Origin: OM182 bacterium MED-G28
GTDB lineage: Bacteria; Pseudomonadota; Gammaproteobacteria; Pseudomonadales; Pseudohongiellaceae
NCBI GenBank assembly: GCA_002457215.1
Contig: NTJZ01000007.1
Location: forward strand, 62,001 to 126,000
Direction: 5' to 3'
Length of the DNA stretch: 64,000 nt
Below are positions 8,502-19,287 of the stretch, in pieces (the first letter of the stretch is position 1; each line of letters starts with the position of its first letter). The position numbers and the translations under genes were made by a program. Below the pieces are notes generated by a model. That model was not told the origin of the DNA, did no database searches, and saw only the letters and a list, made by a program, of their open reading frames with translations.

Positions 8502-11500
8502 TCAATTCAATTCAGCGTGAAGATTCTGAATAGTATAGACCGACATCTTATTCCCGAAATCTACGGCTTCACAAACTGCCAAGGCACCTGCAATAGTAGT
8601 AGTACAGTAAACATCATGCCTCAGCGCAGTGCGACGGATGGTTGAAGAATCCGCTATTGCCTGTTTCCCTTCAGTCGTATTAAACACGACTTGGATCTCA
8701 TCATTTTTTAGCATATCGACTATGTGAGGTCTACCTTCCAGTACTTTATTGACGCCAGTTACGGACAAACCAGCGTCTCCTATTACCTTAGCGGTTCCAT
8801 GGGTTGCAACCAACGAATACCCCAAGGCCTGAAGCTTTTCAGCCACTTCTACGACATCAGGCTTATCACGGTCACGCACGCTTATGAAAGCATTGCCACT
8901 GGTTTCAATCACGTCGCCGGCCCCCATTTGAGCTTTCGCATAGGCTTCTGCAAAAGTCGTTCCTACGCCCATAACCTCGCCAGTAGATTTCATTTCAGGG
9001 CCAAGTATTGGATCCACCCCTGGGAACTTATTGAACGGAAACACGGCTTCCTTAACTGCAAAGGTTCGCGGAATAATTTCTTCAGTGAACCCTTGCTCCT
9101 TGAGAGTCTTTCCTATCATGCAACGAGCGGCGATTTTCGCTAAAGAACGACCAATGCATTTGGAAACAAATGGCACCGTTCGAGAAGCACGAGGATTGAC
9201 TTCTATAATGTAGATTTCGCCATCTTGATATGCGAGCTGCGTATTCATTAGTCCAACAACGCCTAACTCAATGGCAAGTCGAGACACTTGGTCCCGTATT
9301 TCATTGATTATTTTATCAGGCAGATTGTAAGGAGGGAGTGAACAAGCCGAATCCCCAGAATGAATTCCAGCTTGCTCAATGTGCTGCATAATGGCGCCGA
9401 CTACCACTTGTTTACCATCACTAACAATGTCCACATCAATCTCGATAGCGGAACTTAAAAAGTAATCCAACAACACAGGGCTTTCGTTAGACACCAGCAC
9501 CGCCTCGTGCATGTAGCGCCTCAGCTCCTCTTCATTGTAGACAATTTCCATCGCCCTACCACCTAATACATATGAAGGGCGAACGACCAAGGGATAAGAA
9601 ATTTTGTTTGCTTCCTCGATGCTCTGCTCAACACTGCGCACAGTACAATTAGGGGGCTGTTTCAATTTCAGTTTTTGAATCAGTTTTTGAAAGCGCTCTC
9701 GGTCTTCAGCCCGATCGATTGCATCCGGTGCTGTTCCGATCACAGGCACGCCAGCCTGCTCGAGTCTTTTCACCAAGTTAAGCGGTGTTTGTCCGCCAAA
9801 TTGCACAATTACGCCGGCAGGTTTTTCCAATTCTGCTATTTCGATGACGTCTTCAAAGGTCAGTGGCTCGAAATAGAGGCGATCTGAAATGTTGTAGTCA
9901 GTCGAGACTGTTTCAGGATTGCAGTTAACCATGATGGTCTCGAATCCATCTTCACGCATAGCGAGTGCTGCATGAACACAGCAATAATCAAACTCGATGC
10001 CTTGTCCAATACGGTTGGGTCCGCCGCCAAGAACCATAATTTTCTTTTTACCAGATGGGTTTGCTTCACATTCCTCTTCGTAAGTGGAATACATATAAGC
10101 AGTTGCAGAAACAAATTCGGCTGCACAAGTGTCAACACGTTTAAAGACTGGCCGAACACCCATGCTATGCCGGATTTTTTGCACTTCTAACTCTGTTATC
10201 TCGAGTAGTTGAGACAAACGTCTATCCGAAAACCCTTTCCGTTTAAGCTGGACAAAAGTAGCGCGATCGAGATCCGTCAATTTTTGTCCAGCAACAAATT
10301 TCTCTGTCTCGATAATGTCTCCAATCTGAACCAGGAACCAAGGGTCGATACCCGTTAAATCATGAATGGTTTTGGTAGTCCAGTTCTCTCTGAAGGCATC
10401 GGCGATATACCAGATGCGTTGGGCGCCTGCTTCAGTGAGCTCACGAGTTAAGATTTTTTTGGTGTCTAACAAATTTTTGTTCAATAGCGGATCGAAACCA
10501 CACATGCCAACTTCAAGTCCGCGCAAGGCCTTATGCAATGATTCTTGAAATGTCCGACCGATGGCCATCACCTCACCGACCGATTTCATTTGAGTAGTAA
10601 TGCGATCATTAGCTTCAGGAAATTTTTCAAAGGTGAACCGAGGAATCTTGGTAACTACATAGTCAATAGTCGGTTCGAAAGACGCTGGCGTAGCACCGCC
10701 AGTAATTTCATTTCGTAACTCATCCAGGGTAAATCCAATTGCAAGCTTTGCTGCTACACGTGCAATTGGAAATCCTGTCGCCTTTGATGCTAATGCTGAA
10801 GAGCGGGATACCCGCGGATTCATTTCAATTATGACCAGGCGTCCATCGGTTGGGTTTATCGCAAACTGAACATTAGAGCCGCCGGTTTCTACGCCTATTT
10901 CTCTCAGAACTGCTATCGCAGCATTTCTAAGAATCTGGTATTCCTTATCCGTAAGCGTTTGCGACGGTGCAACGGTTATAGAATCGCCAGTATGTATGCC
11001 CATTGCATCAAAATTTTCGATTGAGCAAACAATAATGCAATTGTCGTTTTTGTCTCGAACCACTTCGAGTTCAAATTCTTTCCAGCCTATAAGAGACTCA
11101 TCGATTAGTAGTTCATTGGTGGGTGATAACTCCAAGCCACGCGCACAAATTTCGTCAAATTCTTCTTTATTATATGCAATTCCACCACCGCTCCCGCCCA
11201 TCGTAAAAGAGGGCCTGATGATGCAGGGAAAACCTATCTCCTCCGAAGCTACATGAGCTTGATCCATGTTATGCGCCATGCAATGTCGTGGTGTTTCGAG
11301 CCCGATGGACGTCATTGCGCGATCAAATAACTCACGATCTTCAGCCTTATCAATCGCTTCGCAATTGGCTCCAATTAACTCGACGCCATATTTTTCCAAT
11401 ACACCATGCCGATTTAGGTCTAGCGCACAATTAAGTGCCGTCTGCCCACCCATAGTTGGCAGGATCGCGTCGGGTCTTTCTTTCTCTATGATTTTTTCGA

Positions 11501-11720
11501 CAATGCTCCACTTAACAGGTTCGATATAGGTCGCATCTGCCATCGATGGGTCTGTCATAATGGTCGCAGGGTTCGAGTTCACCAGGATAACCCGGAATCC
11601 TTCTTCTTTGAGAGCCTGACATGCTTGAGCACCCGAATAATCGAATTCACAAGCTTGACCGATAATAATTGGGCCTGCCCCAATGATGAGAATAGAATTG
11701 ATATCTGTTCTACGTGGCAT
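8502..11720 (-). CDS. carB: carbamoyl-phosphate synthase, large subunit
   Basis: 1072 aa, full length. Makes carbamoyl phosphate from ammonia (delivered by CarA), bicarbonate and two ATP, feeding pyrimidine and arginine synthesis. Two homologous ATP-grasp halves are visible: the first from about residue 8 ([20 protein letters not shown]) to about 400, the second from about 553 ([20 protein letters not shown]), followed by the C-terminal MGS-like allosteric domain (from about 935). The ATG follows the carA stop after 2 nt, so the subunits are translationally coupled. Confidence 0.99.
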   Translation of the reverse strand: MPRRTDINSILIIGAGPIIIGQACEFDYSGAQACQALKEEGFRVILVNSNPATIMTDPSMADATYIEPVKWSIVEKIIEKERPDAILPTMGGQTALNCALDLNRHGVLEKYGVELIGANCEAIDKAEDRELFDRAMTSIGLETPRHCMAHNMDQAHVASEEIGFPCIIRPSFTMGGSGGGIAYNKEEFDEICARGLELSPTNELLIDESLIGWKEFELEVVRDKNDNCIIVCSIENFDAMGIHTGDSITVAPSQTLTDKEYQILRNAAIAVLREIGVETGGSNVQFAINPTDGRLVIIEMNPRVSRSSALASKATGFPIARVAAKLAIGFTLDELRNEITGGATPASFEPTIDYVVTKIPRFTFEKFPEANDRITTQMKSVGEVMAIGRTFQESLHKALRGLEVGMCGFDPLLNKNLLDTKKILTRELTEAGAQRIWYIADAFRENWTTKTIHDLTGIDPWFLVQIGDIIETEKFVAGQKLTDLDRATFVQLKRKGFSDRRLSQLLEITELEVQKIRHSMGVRPVFKRVDTCAAEFVSATAYMYSTYEEECEANPSGKKKIMVLGGGPNRIGQGIEFDYCCVHAALAMREDGFETIMVNCNPETVSTDYNISDRLYFEPLTFEDVIEIAELEKPAGVIVQFGGQTPLNLVKRLEQAGVPVIGTAPDAIDRAEDRERFQKLIQKLKLKQPPNCTVRSVEQSIEEANKISYPLVVRPSYVLGGRAMEIVYNEEELRRYMHEAVLVSNESPVLLDYFLSSAIEIDVDIVSDGKQVVVGAIMQHIEQAGIHSGDSACSLPPYNLPDKIINEIRDQVSRLAIELGVVGLMNTQLAYQDGEIYIIEVNPRASRTVPFVSKCIGRSLAKIAARCMIGKTLKEQGFTEEIIPRTFAVKEAVFPFNKFPGVDPILGPEMKSTGEVMGVGTTFAEAYAKAQMGAGDVIETSGNAFISVRDRDKPDVVEVAEKLQALGYSLVATHGTAKVIGDAGLSVTGVNKVLEGRPHIVDMLKNDEIQVVFNTTEGKQAIADSSTIRRTALRHDVYCTTTIAGALAVCEAVDFGNKMSVYTIQNLHAELN

Positions 11721-11722
11721 AC

Positions 11723-12898
11723 TTAATTACTCTCAGTGGCGGGAGGTTTTCGATTTACAGCACTTTCTTTGCCTTCCATTAATTCAACGAAATGATCAAA
11801 TAAAGAAGCGACATCGTGGGGTCCAGGGCTTGCCTCGGGATGTCCTTGAAATCCAAAGGCAGGTTTATCGATGCGCTCGATCCCCTGAAGTGATCCATCA
11901 AACAGAGATTTATGGGTCGCGACGAGATTCTTAGGCAACGAATCAACATCAACTGCAAAGCCATGGTTTTGACTAGTAATTAACACTGTGCCATCACTCA
12001 AGTTCTGCACAGGATGGTTTGCCCCATGATGCCCTAACTGCATTTTTAGGGTGCGAGCGCCACAAGCTAACGCTAAAAGTTGGCAGCCCAGGCAAATTCC
12101 AAACAGCGGAATATCCAGTTCCAGAAATTGCTTAATCGAATCAATGGCATAATCGCATGGCTCTGGATCACCCGGACCATTAGAGAGAAAAATACCGTCG
12201 GGGTTAAGCGTTAGCACCTCGGCAGCAGGGGTTTCTGCTGGCACAACGGTTACATTGCAGCCTCGGGCAACTAACATGCGCAAAATGTTGCGCTTTACAC
12301 CAAAGTCATAAGCAACAACGTTAAAGCGGGTTTCCCCCGCCGGGAGGTAGCCTTGTTTGACGTCCCAAATATTTTGATCCCAATTATAAGGCTCAGAAGT
12401 GCTAACGAGCTTGGCCAGATCCATACCTTTGAGGCCGGGAAATTCCCTTGCCAGCTCAACGGCCAACTCTTCTCCTCCATCTTTAAGCGATTCACCAGAA
12501 AGCAAACATCCACTAAGAGACCCTTTATCTCTTAATATTCTAGTCAATTTTCTCGTATCTATTTCCGCGATCGCAACAATATTGTGTTGCCTGAGAAAAT
12601 CATCAAGCGTCTGCTGATTGCGCCAGTTGCTTGCCAGCAATGGTAAATTGCGAATGACCAAGCCTGACCCCCACACTTTTTCCGACTCATTGTCTTCCTC
12701 ATTGGTCCCAGTATTACCAATGTGCGGATAAGTGAGAGTTATGATTTGTTGCGCATAGGAAGGGTCAGTAAGAATTTCTTGATAGCCCGTCATGGATGTA
12801 TTAAAGACCACCTCTCCAGTGGAGCTTCCCTCTGCCCCTATTGCAGCACCTCTGAAAATACTGCCATCCTCTAACGCCAGTACAGCTGCTCCAGCCAC
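11723..12898 (-). CDS. carA: carbamoyl-phosphate synthase, small (glutaminase) subunit
   Basis: About 391 aa from a GTG at 12898. A frame open to 12934 would add 12 residues, but AGGAGA lies just before the 12898 GTG and the sequence from there ([17 protein letters not shown]) lines up with known CarA starts. The N-terminal CPSase domain ([14 protein letters not shown]) is followed by a class I glutamine amidotransferase domain with nucleophile [12 protein letters not shown] and the His/Glu pair in [10 protein letters not shown]. It hydrolyses glutamine and channels ammonia to CarB. A long perfect inverted repeat lies directly upstream. Confidence 0.96.
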   Translation of the reverse strand: MAGAAVLALEDGSIFRGAAIGAEGSSTGEVVFNTSMTGYQEILTDPSYAQQIITLTYPHIGNTGTNEEDNESEKVWGSGLVIRNLPLLASNWRNQQTLDDFLRQHNIVAIAEIDTRKLTRILRDKGSLSGCLLSGESLKDGGEELAVELAREFPGLKGMDLAKLVSTSEPYNWDQNIWDVKQGYLPAGETRFNVVAYDFGVKRNILRMLVARGCNVTVVPAETPAAEVLTLNPDGIFLSNGPGDPEPCDYAIDSIKQFLELDIPLFGICLGCQLLALACGARTLKMQLGHHGANHPVQNLSDGTVLITSQNHGFAVDVDSLPKNLVATHKSLFDGSLQGIERIDKPAFGFQGHPEASPGPHDVASLFDHFVELMEGKESAVNRKPPATESN

Positions 12899-12940
12899 TC
12901 TCTCTCCTACGAAAATTTTCTGATTAAAAATCACATCAAA

Positions 12941-12978
12941 AAAAAACGGAATGAAGAAGATTCTTCATTCCGTTTTTT
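12941..12978 (-). terminator. perfect 18-bp inverted repeat, terminator or carAB attenuator
   Basis: The arms are AAAAAACGGAATGAAGAA (12941-12958) and TTCTTCATTCCGTTTTTT (12961-12978), separated by GA. Read on the minus strand, the stem ends in a T-tract about 9 nt long just before carA. It is symmetrical, so it could also stop plus-strand transcription. It lies between the dapB stop and the carA start, so it is either the dapB terminator or an attenuator in the carAB leader. The sequence cannot separate these. Confidence 0.8.
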
Positions 12979-13112
12979 AAAGATTCTGGTTAGTTTTGGT
13001 TTTTCAGCACCTTTCATACTGAGCAGGTATGTTACAAAAAACTGCGCCCACTTGTCCATGAATGCTTGTTAATATAGTGCCGAAATTTGAACTATTTTAC
13101 TTCTAAGCGAAC

Positions 13113-14273
<1,161 letters not shown>

Positions 14274-16067
14274 TTAAAATTCACTCGCCGTCAAGGCCAT
14301 CAGCGATTCCGCGCCTGCGTTAATTTCTGCAACAAGTGATTTGGATTTAGGAACAAGACGTTGCATAAAGAATACTCCGCACTTAATAAGCCCTTCTAAA
14401 TATTCCTTATTGCCATTACCCGCTGCTCTAGCAATATAAGCTGCTGCCAACATCCGCTGCCACATAAAACAAAACAAGGTAAGCCCCATAAGATCCATAT
14501 AGGCATAAGAAGCCGCACCAATTTCATCGGGGTTATTTTTAGCATTCGCGATTACGCGGTCTGTCGTGACCTGCACCTCTTGAATTAAATCCTGAAATTT
14601 TGCCAAGTGGCTTTGCATCTCAGTATTGTTTTTTTGGGATTCAATAAACGTATTCATTTCTTCAACCAGCAATGCCCATAGCTCCCCATCACTGCGCACG
14701 GTTTTTCGACCCATTAGATCCAGAGCTTGAATACCATTAGCACCTTCGTAAATTTGAGAAATTCTGGCATCTCTAACATTTTGTTCTAGTCCCCATTCAG
14801 CCACATAGCCATGACCGCCCAGTAACTGTTGACCTAAAACGCATGATTCGAACCCCCGATCGGAACAGTAAGCTTTTTGAACGGGAATCAATAAAGACAC
14901 GAGCTGGTCTGCACGTTTACGCACAGTCTTTTCTGGGTGGAACCGCGAAATATCCAACTGAAATGCCGAATACAGTGATAAAGCTCTGCCTGCAATGGTG
15001 TTAGCCCGCATAGTGAGGAGCATGCGCCGCACATCAGGATGAACCAGGATTGGATCGGCAACCTTGTCTGTCAGCTTTGGCCCTGAAGCAGCTCTCCCCT
15101 GCAATCTCTCTTTCGCATACTCTCTGGCAATTTGATAGGAACTCTCTGCCAAACCATTGCCCTGCAAGCCCATGGAAAGTCTTTCATAATTCATCATGGT
15201 AAACAGATTTGAGAGTCCACAATTTAATTCACCGACTAGGAACCCTTTTGAATTTTCAAAGTTCATTACGCAAGTAGCCGAAGCTTTGATTCCCATTTTG
15301 TGTTCTATAGAACCGCAATTTACATTATTTGCCGCACCTATAGCGCCATCTTTTTCGACTAAGAATTTAGGCACAAGAAATAGAGAAATACCCCTTGGGC
15401 CAGCCGGCGCATCCGGAAGTTTTGCTAATACGAGGTGAATAATGTTTTCTGTCAGGTCGTGCTCACCCGCAGTGATAAATATTTTAGTCCCGGTTATGCC
15501 GTAACTCCCCTGCGCATCAGGTACTGCCTTTGAGTTTATAATGCCTAAGTCAGTGCCAGCATGGGGCTCTGTCAAGCACATCGTTCCAGACCATTGGCCT
15601 GAAAACATTTTTGGCAAAAAGTAGTTTTTTAGCTCTTCATTTGCATGATGAGTAAGAGTTAGCGTGGCGCCGGTAGTCAGTATCGTATATAGACAAAATG
15701 AAGAATTCGCCCCGAAGAACATTTCCTCTATCATTGCTGAAAGCACCTTAGGCATTCCTTGCCCGCCATAATTTGTGTCTCCAGTTAATCCTGACCAGCC
15801 ACCCTCTGAGTATGCTTCATAAGCCTCTTTAAAGCCCTTTGGAGTTGTCACAATGCCATTGTCAAAATGGCATGCTTCCTGATCTCCTGACTGATTAATA
15901 GGAGACAGCATCTGCTCTGCGATTTTTGCAGCCTCCTCCAAAATTGCTGCAACTAAGTCTTTAGTTACTTCTTCTGTTTCAGGCATAGCCGCGAAGACTT
16001 CATCTGCCTGAAAGACATCATTTAAAAGAAAGTGTATGTCCGCTAATGGCGCTCGGTAAGCCCCCAT
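14274..16067 (-). CDS. acyl-CoA dehydrogenase (FadE5/DmdC-like, long form)
   Basis: 597 aa. An FAD enzyme forming the alpha,beta double bond of an acyl-CoA. The N-terminal extension (MGAYRAPLADIHFLLNDVF) and the C-terminal helical domain identify the long subfamily that includes mycobacterial FadE5 and DmdC, the 3-methylmercaptopropionyl-CoA dehydrogenase of DMSP demethylation. Visible: CLTEPHAGTDLG (FAD/substrate loop), GTKIFITAGEHD, GGHGYVAEWGLEQ and the catalytic Glu in QIYEGANGIQ. Substrate cannot be told from sequence: medium/long-chain fatty acyl-CoA or a DMSP derivative are both open. It stands alone, with a TATAAT at 16103-16108 upstream and GGGG before the ATG. Confidence 0.9.
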   Translation of the reverse strand: MGAYRAPLADIHFLLNDVFQADEVFAAMPETEEVTKDLVAAILEEAAKIAEQMLSPINQSGDQEACHFDNGIVTTPKGFKEAYEAYSEGGWSGLTGDTNYGGQGMPKVLSAMIEEMFFGANSSFCLYTILTTGATLTLTHHANEELKNYFLPKMFSGQWSGTMCLTEPHAGTDLGIINSKAVPDAQGSYGITGTKIFITAGEHDLTENIIHLVLAKLPDAPAGPRGISLFLVPKFLVEKDGAIGAANNVNCGSIEHKMGIKASATCVMNFENSKGFLVGELNCGLSNLFTMMNYERLSMGLQGNGLAESSYQIAREYAKERLQGRAASGPKLTDKVADPILVHPDVRRMLLTMRANTIAGRALSLYSAFQLDISRFHPEKTVRKRADQLVSLLIPVQKAYCSDRGFESCVLGQQLLGGHGYVAEWGLEQNVRDARISQIYEGANGIQALDLMGRKTVRSDGELWALLVEEMNTFIESQKNNTEMQSHLAKFQDLIQEVQVTTDRVIANAKNNPDEIGAASYAYMDLMGLTLFCFMWQRMLAAAYIARAAGNGNKEYLEGLIKCGVFFMQRLVPKSKSLVAEINAGAESLMALTASEF

Positions 16068-16381
16068 CTTATATTTCCCCTACCACTCCAAAAAGAACCG
16101 CAATTATAGGCAATGGCTAGTTTAACCGATACTGGAGATGCCGATTCCTAAGCAAAATTATGAGTAATCTCCAAACTTCTTCCTATTCCTTTTTAGTAAA
16201 TACCGAACCCGACATCAACCTATTCGAAATTAGTCACTTACTTAGCCAAGAAAAATAATTCTAGAACAGTTTTTCATACCAGCTTTATGGATTTTTTGAC
16301 TCAACAGAATCCATTGGTAAGCCAAAGTCTGCCGACAGGGATTCGTTTGCTTTTCTTTGAGGGGTTATGGTTGGAGCGTTC
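16068..16381. other. intergenic region with candidate acyl-CoA dehydrogenase promoter
   Basis: 314 nt. Minus-strand TATAAT at 16103-16108 could be the -10 of the downstream dehydrogenase, but the -35 is poor. A 7-bp inverted repeat, ATGGATT (16287-16293) with AATCCAT (16308-16314), lies after the receptor fragment and lacks a T-run. No gene is seen. If the receptor gene was once complete, none of its other parts remain here. Confidence 0.4.
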
Positions 16382-17299
16382 TTAAAACTGGTACTTTATA
16401 GAACCGTAAGCAACTCGACCATTTTGATCTAGGATTCGAGTATTTGAATTCAGCATTTGAGCAGTTCGCTCATTGAAGATATTTCTAATACCGAAGGAAA
16501 TGATAGCCTTATCATTGTTGCTGGTCTCAACACTGTAACCATATTGAAGGTCAACGGTAGTGATGTCATCTACCAGGGCATTAATCTCAGCAATATCTAA
16601 ATCGCTTATGTTCTTAAATGAATCAAAATAATTGGTAATGGCAGAAGCAGTGTGATTTCCAATTTCCCAAGTGAGCATAAAGCTGCTTTGGAGCTCTGGG
16701 CTGACTGTGCGAGCTGAAGCATTACCGAGCTCAGAATTCACTATATCCAATAGCGAGCCATTGTTCTCAAAATCCTGAACAAAAGTCGTTTTTGTGCTTA
16801 GGGTAAATTGCCCAAACCGATTCGTATCCCAAACATAAGACGCCCCAATGTCGAAACCGCTTGATTCAAAGTTTGACCCAATAAAAGGACTGTCGATATT
16901 AAACTCATTGATTGCTGAGTTTTCGATATAAAGCTGCGACAAATTACTTTGCGGCTCACGAGTTATGTTTCCGGGAACTTCATTGATTTCTTGCTGCCAT
17001 GCATCGGCCCGAATATTCAAGCCATCGATCGGGGTAATTTGCAGGCCTAGATTGAAATTTAGCGCATCTTCAACCACATGGCCTTGGATGTCTTTCGATT
17101 CTTGGCTCCGGGCAATTTCAAACAGTGGTGCTGCAGCTTCACTCAATACAGAAGTTGGAGCAATGCGGAAACTGGCAAAGGTCTCCGAATCTGTTGCCAG
17201 AAGATTGTCCTTGTCATCTTTTTGCGCATGAGCAAATTGTCCCTGCAATCCGCAGGCAGCTATCGAAGCAATAACTATATTTGATTTGACGAATTTCAT
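16382..17299 (-). CDS. TonB-dependent receptor remnant: signal peptide fused to C-terminal half barrel
   Basis: 305 aa from the ATG at 17299 (MKFVKSNIVIASIAACG, ending FAHAQ); the frame is open to 17377. A convincing signal peptide is followed within about 20 residues by TFASFRIAPTSVLSEA, which resembles the SFRAPS motif in the middle of the barrel of TonB-dependent receptors. The rest matches the last barrel strands (GLQITPIDGLNIRADAWQQ, ESSGFDIGASYVW, TTVDLQYGYSV, FGIRNIFNERTAQ) and ends IKYQF with the terminal Phe needed for outer-membrane assembly. The TonB box, plug and first half of the barrel, together several hundred residues in a normal receptor, are absent. The likeliest history is an in-frame internal deletion. 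A small barrel protein is possible but such a receptor could not gate ligand normally. Confidence 0.75.
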   Translation of the reverse strand: MKFVKSNIVIASIAACGLQGQFAHAQKDDKDNLLATDSETFASFRIAPTSVLSEAAAPLFEIARSQESKDIQGHVVEDALNFNLGLQITPIDGLNIRADAWQQEINEVPGNITREPQSNLSQLYIENSAINEFNIDSPFIGSNFESSGFDIGASYVWDTNRFGQFTLSTKTTFVQDFENNGSLLDIVNSELGNASARTVSPELQSSFMLTWEIGNHTASAITNYFDSFKNISDLDIAEINALVDDITTVDLQYGYSVETSNNDKAIISFGIRNIFNERTAQMLNSNTRILDQNGRVAYGSIKYQF

Positions 17300-17399
17300 G
17301 GCACTCGGTATCGGTATTTTTATCTCCACAAAACTTTTGGTCTCGTATAAATCTGCGTTACAGGCGACAAAGAACAAGGCTAATACGCACCAAAAGACT

Positions 17400-17418
17400 C
17401 TTCGAGCTTATCATTATC
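17400..17418 (-). promoter_or_regulatory. Fur-box-like operator upstream of the receptor remnant
   Basis: The plus-strand reading ends TTATCATTATC, identical to 11 consecutive bases of the 19-bp Fur consensus; I count 13 of 19 matches overall, with the other half poor. It lies about 100 nt upstream of the receptor start and overlaps the candidate -10, as expected for iron repression. This suggests the ancestor was an iron/siderophore receptor. A single good half-site could be chance in AT-rich DNA. Confidence 0.45.
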
Positions 17419-17443
17419 ATAGCCCAATTCACATTTATTTCGA
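17416..17443 (-). promoter_or_regulatory. candidate sigma-70 promoter of the receptor remnant
   Basis: On the minus strand, TCGAAA (17438-17443) is separated by 16 nt from TATGAT (17416-17421). The -10 matches five of six consensus bases and overlaps the Fur-like half-site. Confidence 0.4.
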
Positions 17444-17554
17444 CCCGATTTTCATCCTTCATTAATCACATCTAATCACTTAAACAGTCTTCGGAGCCGA
17501 ACGAATCAGCCGGCATAGCGATGATTTGATTGCATAATATCAATAGTATTAGCG

Positions 17555-18064
17555 CTAAATCCCGCTTAGCCTTCTCACCCAGGGTTTAGGCGGAAGACAA
17601 TCTAACAGCTCTCGCACTGGCTCTATTTGGCCAGGCAAAATAAGGTCTGGGGCTATTTCAGCCAGAGGCTCAAGAACAAAGCGTCGCAGCGTAGCTCGAG
17701 GATGAGGGAGATCTAATCTAGGAGATGAGCAAGTAGTGGAGCCGAAGCATAGCAAATCCAAATCCAAGCTGCGGGGAGCATTAGACTGCGGATCGAAAGC
17801 ACGCCCGAAATCTTTTTCAATAATTTGCAAGAGATCCAAGAGCTCTTCGGCACCATGGTCTCTGGGGAGGGATATCGCGACAACAGCATTGATGAAATTC
17901 GGTGAGCCTGGCGGACAGCCAACTGCTTCTGACTCATACAGTGCCGATGCGCATATTTCCGTCTGACTTAGCCTGCCAAGTTCGAACAACGCGAGACAAA
18001 TTGACTCTGCAGGTGAGCCGAAATCCGATGCCAAGTTTGCTCCCAAGCCAATCAGAGCCGTCAT
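17555..18064 (-). CDS. folK: 2-amino-4-hydroxy-6-hydroxymethyldihydropteridine pyrophosphokinase
   Basis: 169 aa from the ATG at 18064 (MTALIGLGANLAS). The frame is open upstream to 18133 but that would overlap hemE by 56 nt and the extra 23 residues do not look like the family. Transfers pyrophosphate from ATP to the pterin, the step before FolP. Motifs: LGANLASDFG, ALYESEAVGCPPGSPNFINAV, and PRSLDLDLLCFG (PRxLDLDI-type ATP/Mg site) with LPHPRATLRRFVL. It lies 13 nt downstream of hemE on the same strand; this neighbour is unusual, since folK is more often beside panB/pcnB. Confidence 0.93.
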   Translation of the reverse strand: MTALIGLGANLASDFGSPAESICLALFELGRLSQTEICASALYESEAVGCPPGSPNFINAVVAISLPRDHGAEELLDLLQIIEKDFGRAFDPQSNAPRSLDLDLLCFGSTTCSSPRLDLPHPRATLRRFVLEPLAEIAPDLILPGQIEPVRELLDCLPPKPWVRRLSGI

Positions 18065-18077
18065 GGAATCTTCAGAT

Positions 18078-19139
18078 TCAAGAATGATATTTTGGTGAGA
18101 GCTCATGCACGGCATCAACGAATGCATTGACATGGTCTGGATTTACGTCTGGAGTAATGCCGTGACCAAGATTAAACACATGCCCATTGCCTGCACCAAA
18201 GCAATCCAAAATATTTCCCACTTCGGCGCGAATGACGGTGGGAGATGCATAAAGTATCGATGGATCCATGTTCCCCTGCAGCGCGCAAGTTTGCCCTATG
18301 CGCTTTCTCGCCTGTCCAATTTCAATAGTCCAGTCCAGACCAACTGCTTGTGCTCCAACATCTGCAATCGATTCTAACCAAAGCCCACCGTTTTTGGTAA
18401 ATAAGATTATGGGAACTTGATTACCGTTATTATTCTTTACGAGATTCGCGACAATTTTCTGCATGTACCTTAGTGAAAATGTCAGATAACTCGAAGTAGT
18501 TAATATACCACCCCAGGTATCGAAGATTTGGACCGCTTGAGCGCCAGCTCTGATCTGCGAATTCAGATAATCAGTAATTGCCTCTGCCAGTTTATCCAGC
18601 AACAAATGCATTGCTTCGGGATTGTTATACATAAACTCTTTCGCTACCCTGAAGTCTTTGCTGCCTCCCCCTTCGATCATATAGGTTGCCAGAGTCCATG
18701 GACTCCCAGAAAATCCAATAAGTGGAACAGAGTCATTGAGCTCCTTGCGCGTTAAGGCTACGGCATCCATTACATAGGCAAGATCAGATTGTGCAGAAAT
18801 CGTAGATAGTTTTTCCACGTCTGCTGCAGTTCTAATGACCTTTTTGAACCGCGGACCTTCACCCTCTTCAAAATAAAGCCCCTGACCCATGGCGTCTGGA
18901 ATTGTAAGAATATCAGAGAACAGAATCGCAGCATCAAAGTCATACCGCTCAAGTGGCTGCAAAGCAACCTCGCAGGCCATCTCCGGAGACTTACAAAGAT
19001 TTAGAAAATTCCCCGCACGCTGACGTGTTGCTCGATATTCGGGTAAATACCTCCCTGCCTGGCGCATCATCCACACAGGAGTTACATCAACATCCTCTCG
19101 TAAGAGAGCTTTTAGGAATCGATCGTTCTTGAGTGTCAC
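18078..19139 (-). CDS. hemE: uroporphyrinogen decarboxylase
   Basis: 353 aa, GTG start. Decarboxylates the four acetate groups of uroporphyrinogen III to give coproporphyrinogen III in haem synthesis. Signatures: [16 protein letters not shown] (substrate-binding Arg residues), [14 protein letters not shown] (the catalytic Asp), [19 protein letters not shown] and [16 protein letters not shown] (conserved His). In Pseudomonas hemE lies near gltBD, downstream of aroKB-damX; gltBD are missing at this place here. Confidence 0.97.
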   Translation of the reverse strand: MTLKNDRFLKALLREDVDVTPVWMMRQAGRYLPEYRATRQRAGNFLNLCKSPEMACEVALQPLERYDFDAAILFSDILTIPDAMGQGLYFEEGEGPRFKKVIRTAADVEKLSTISAQSDLAYVMDAVALTRKELNDSVPLIGFSGSPWTLATYMIEGGGSKDFRVAKEFMYNNPEAMHLLLDKLAEAITDYLNSQIRAGAQAVQIFDTWGGILTTSSYLTFSLRYMQKIVANLVKNNNGNQVPIILFTKNGGLWLESIADVGAQAVGLDWTIEIGQARKRIGQTCALQGNMDPSILYASPTVIRAEVGNILDCFGAGNGHVFNLGHGITPDVNPDHVNAFVDAVHELSPKYHS

Positions 19140-19287
19140 AGGTAATCCTTAAATTCAGTTGCTGATTGTGGCAAGTATGACAGTCAAACTATAGTCGCTG
19201 GCGAAGCTAGATTACTGCCAAAGAAGGGGCATAATTTTACACGACCACCCGGCTGACAGAAAGACGTGGGGCCAGGTTTCTAAGAAC

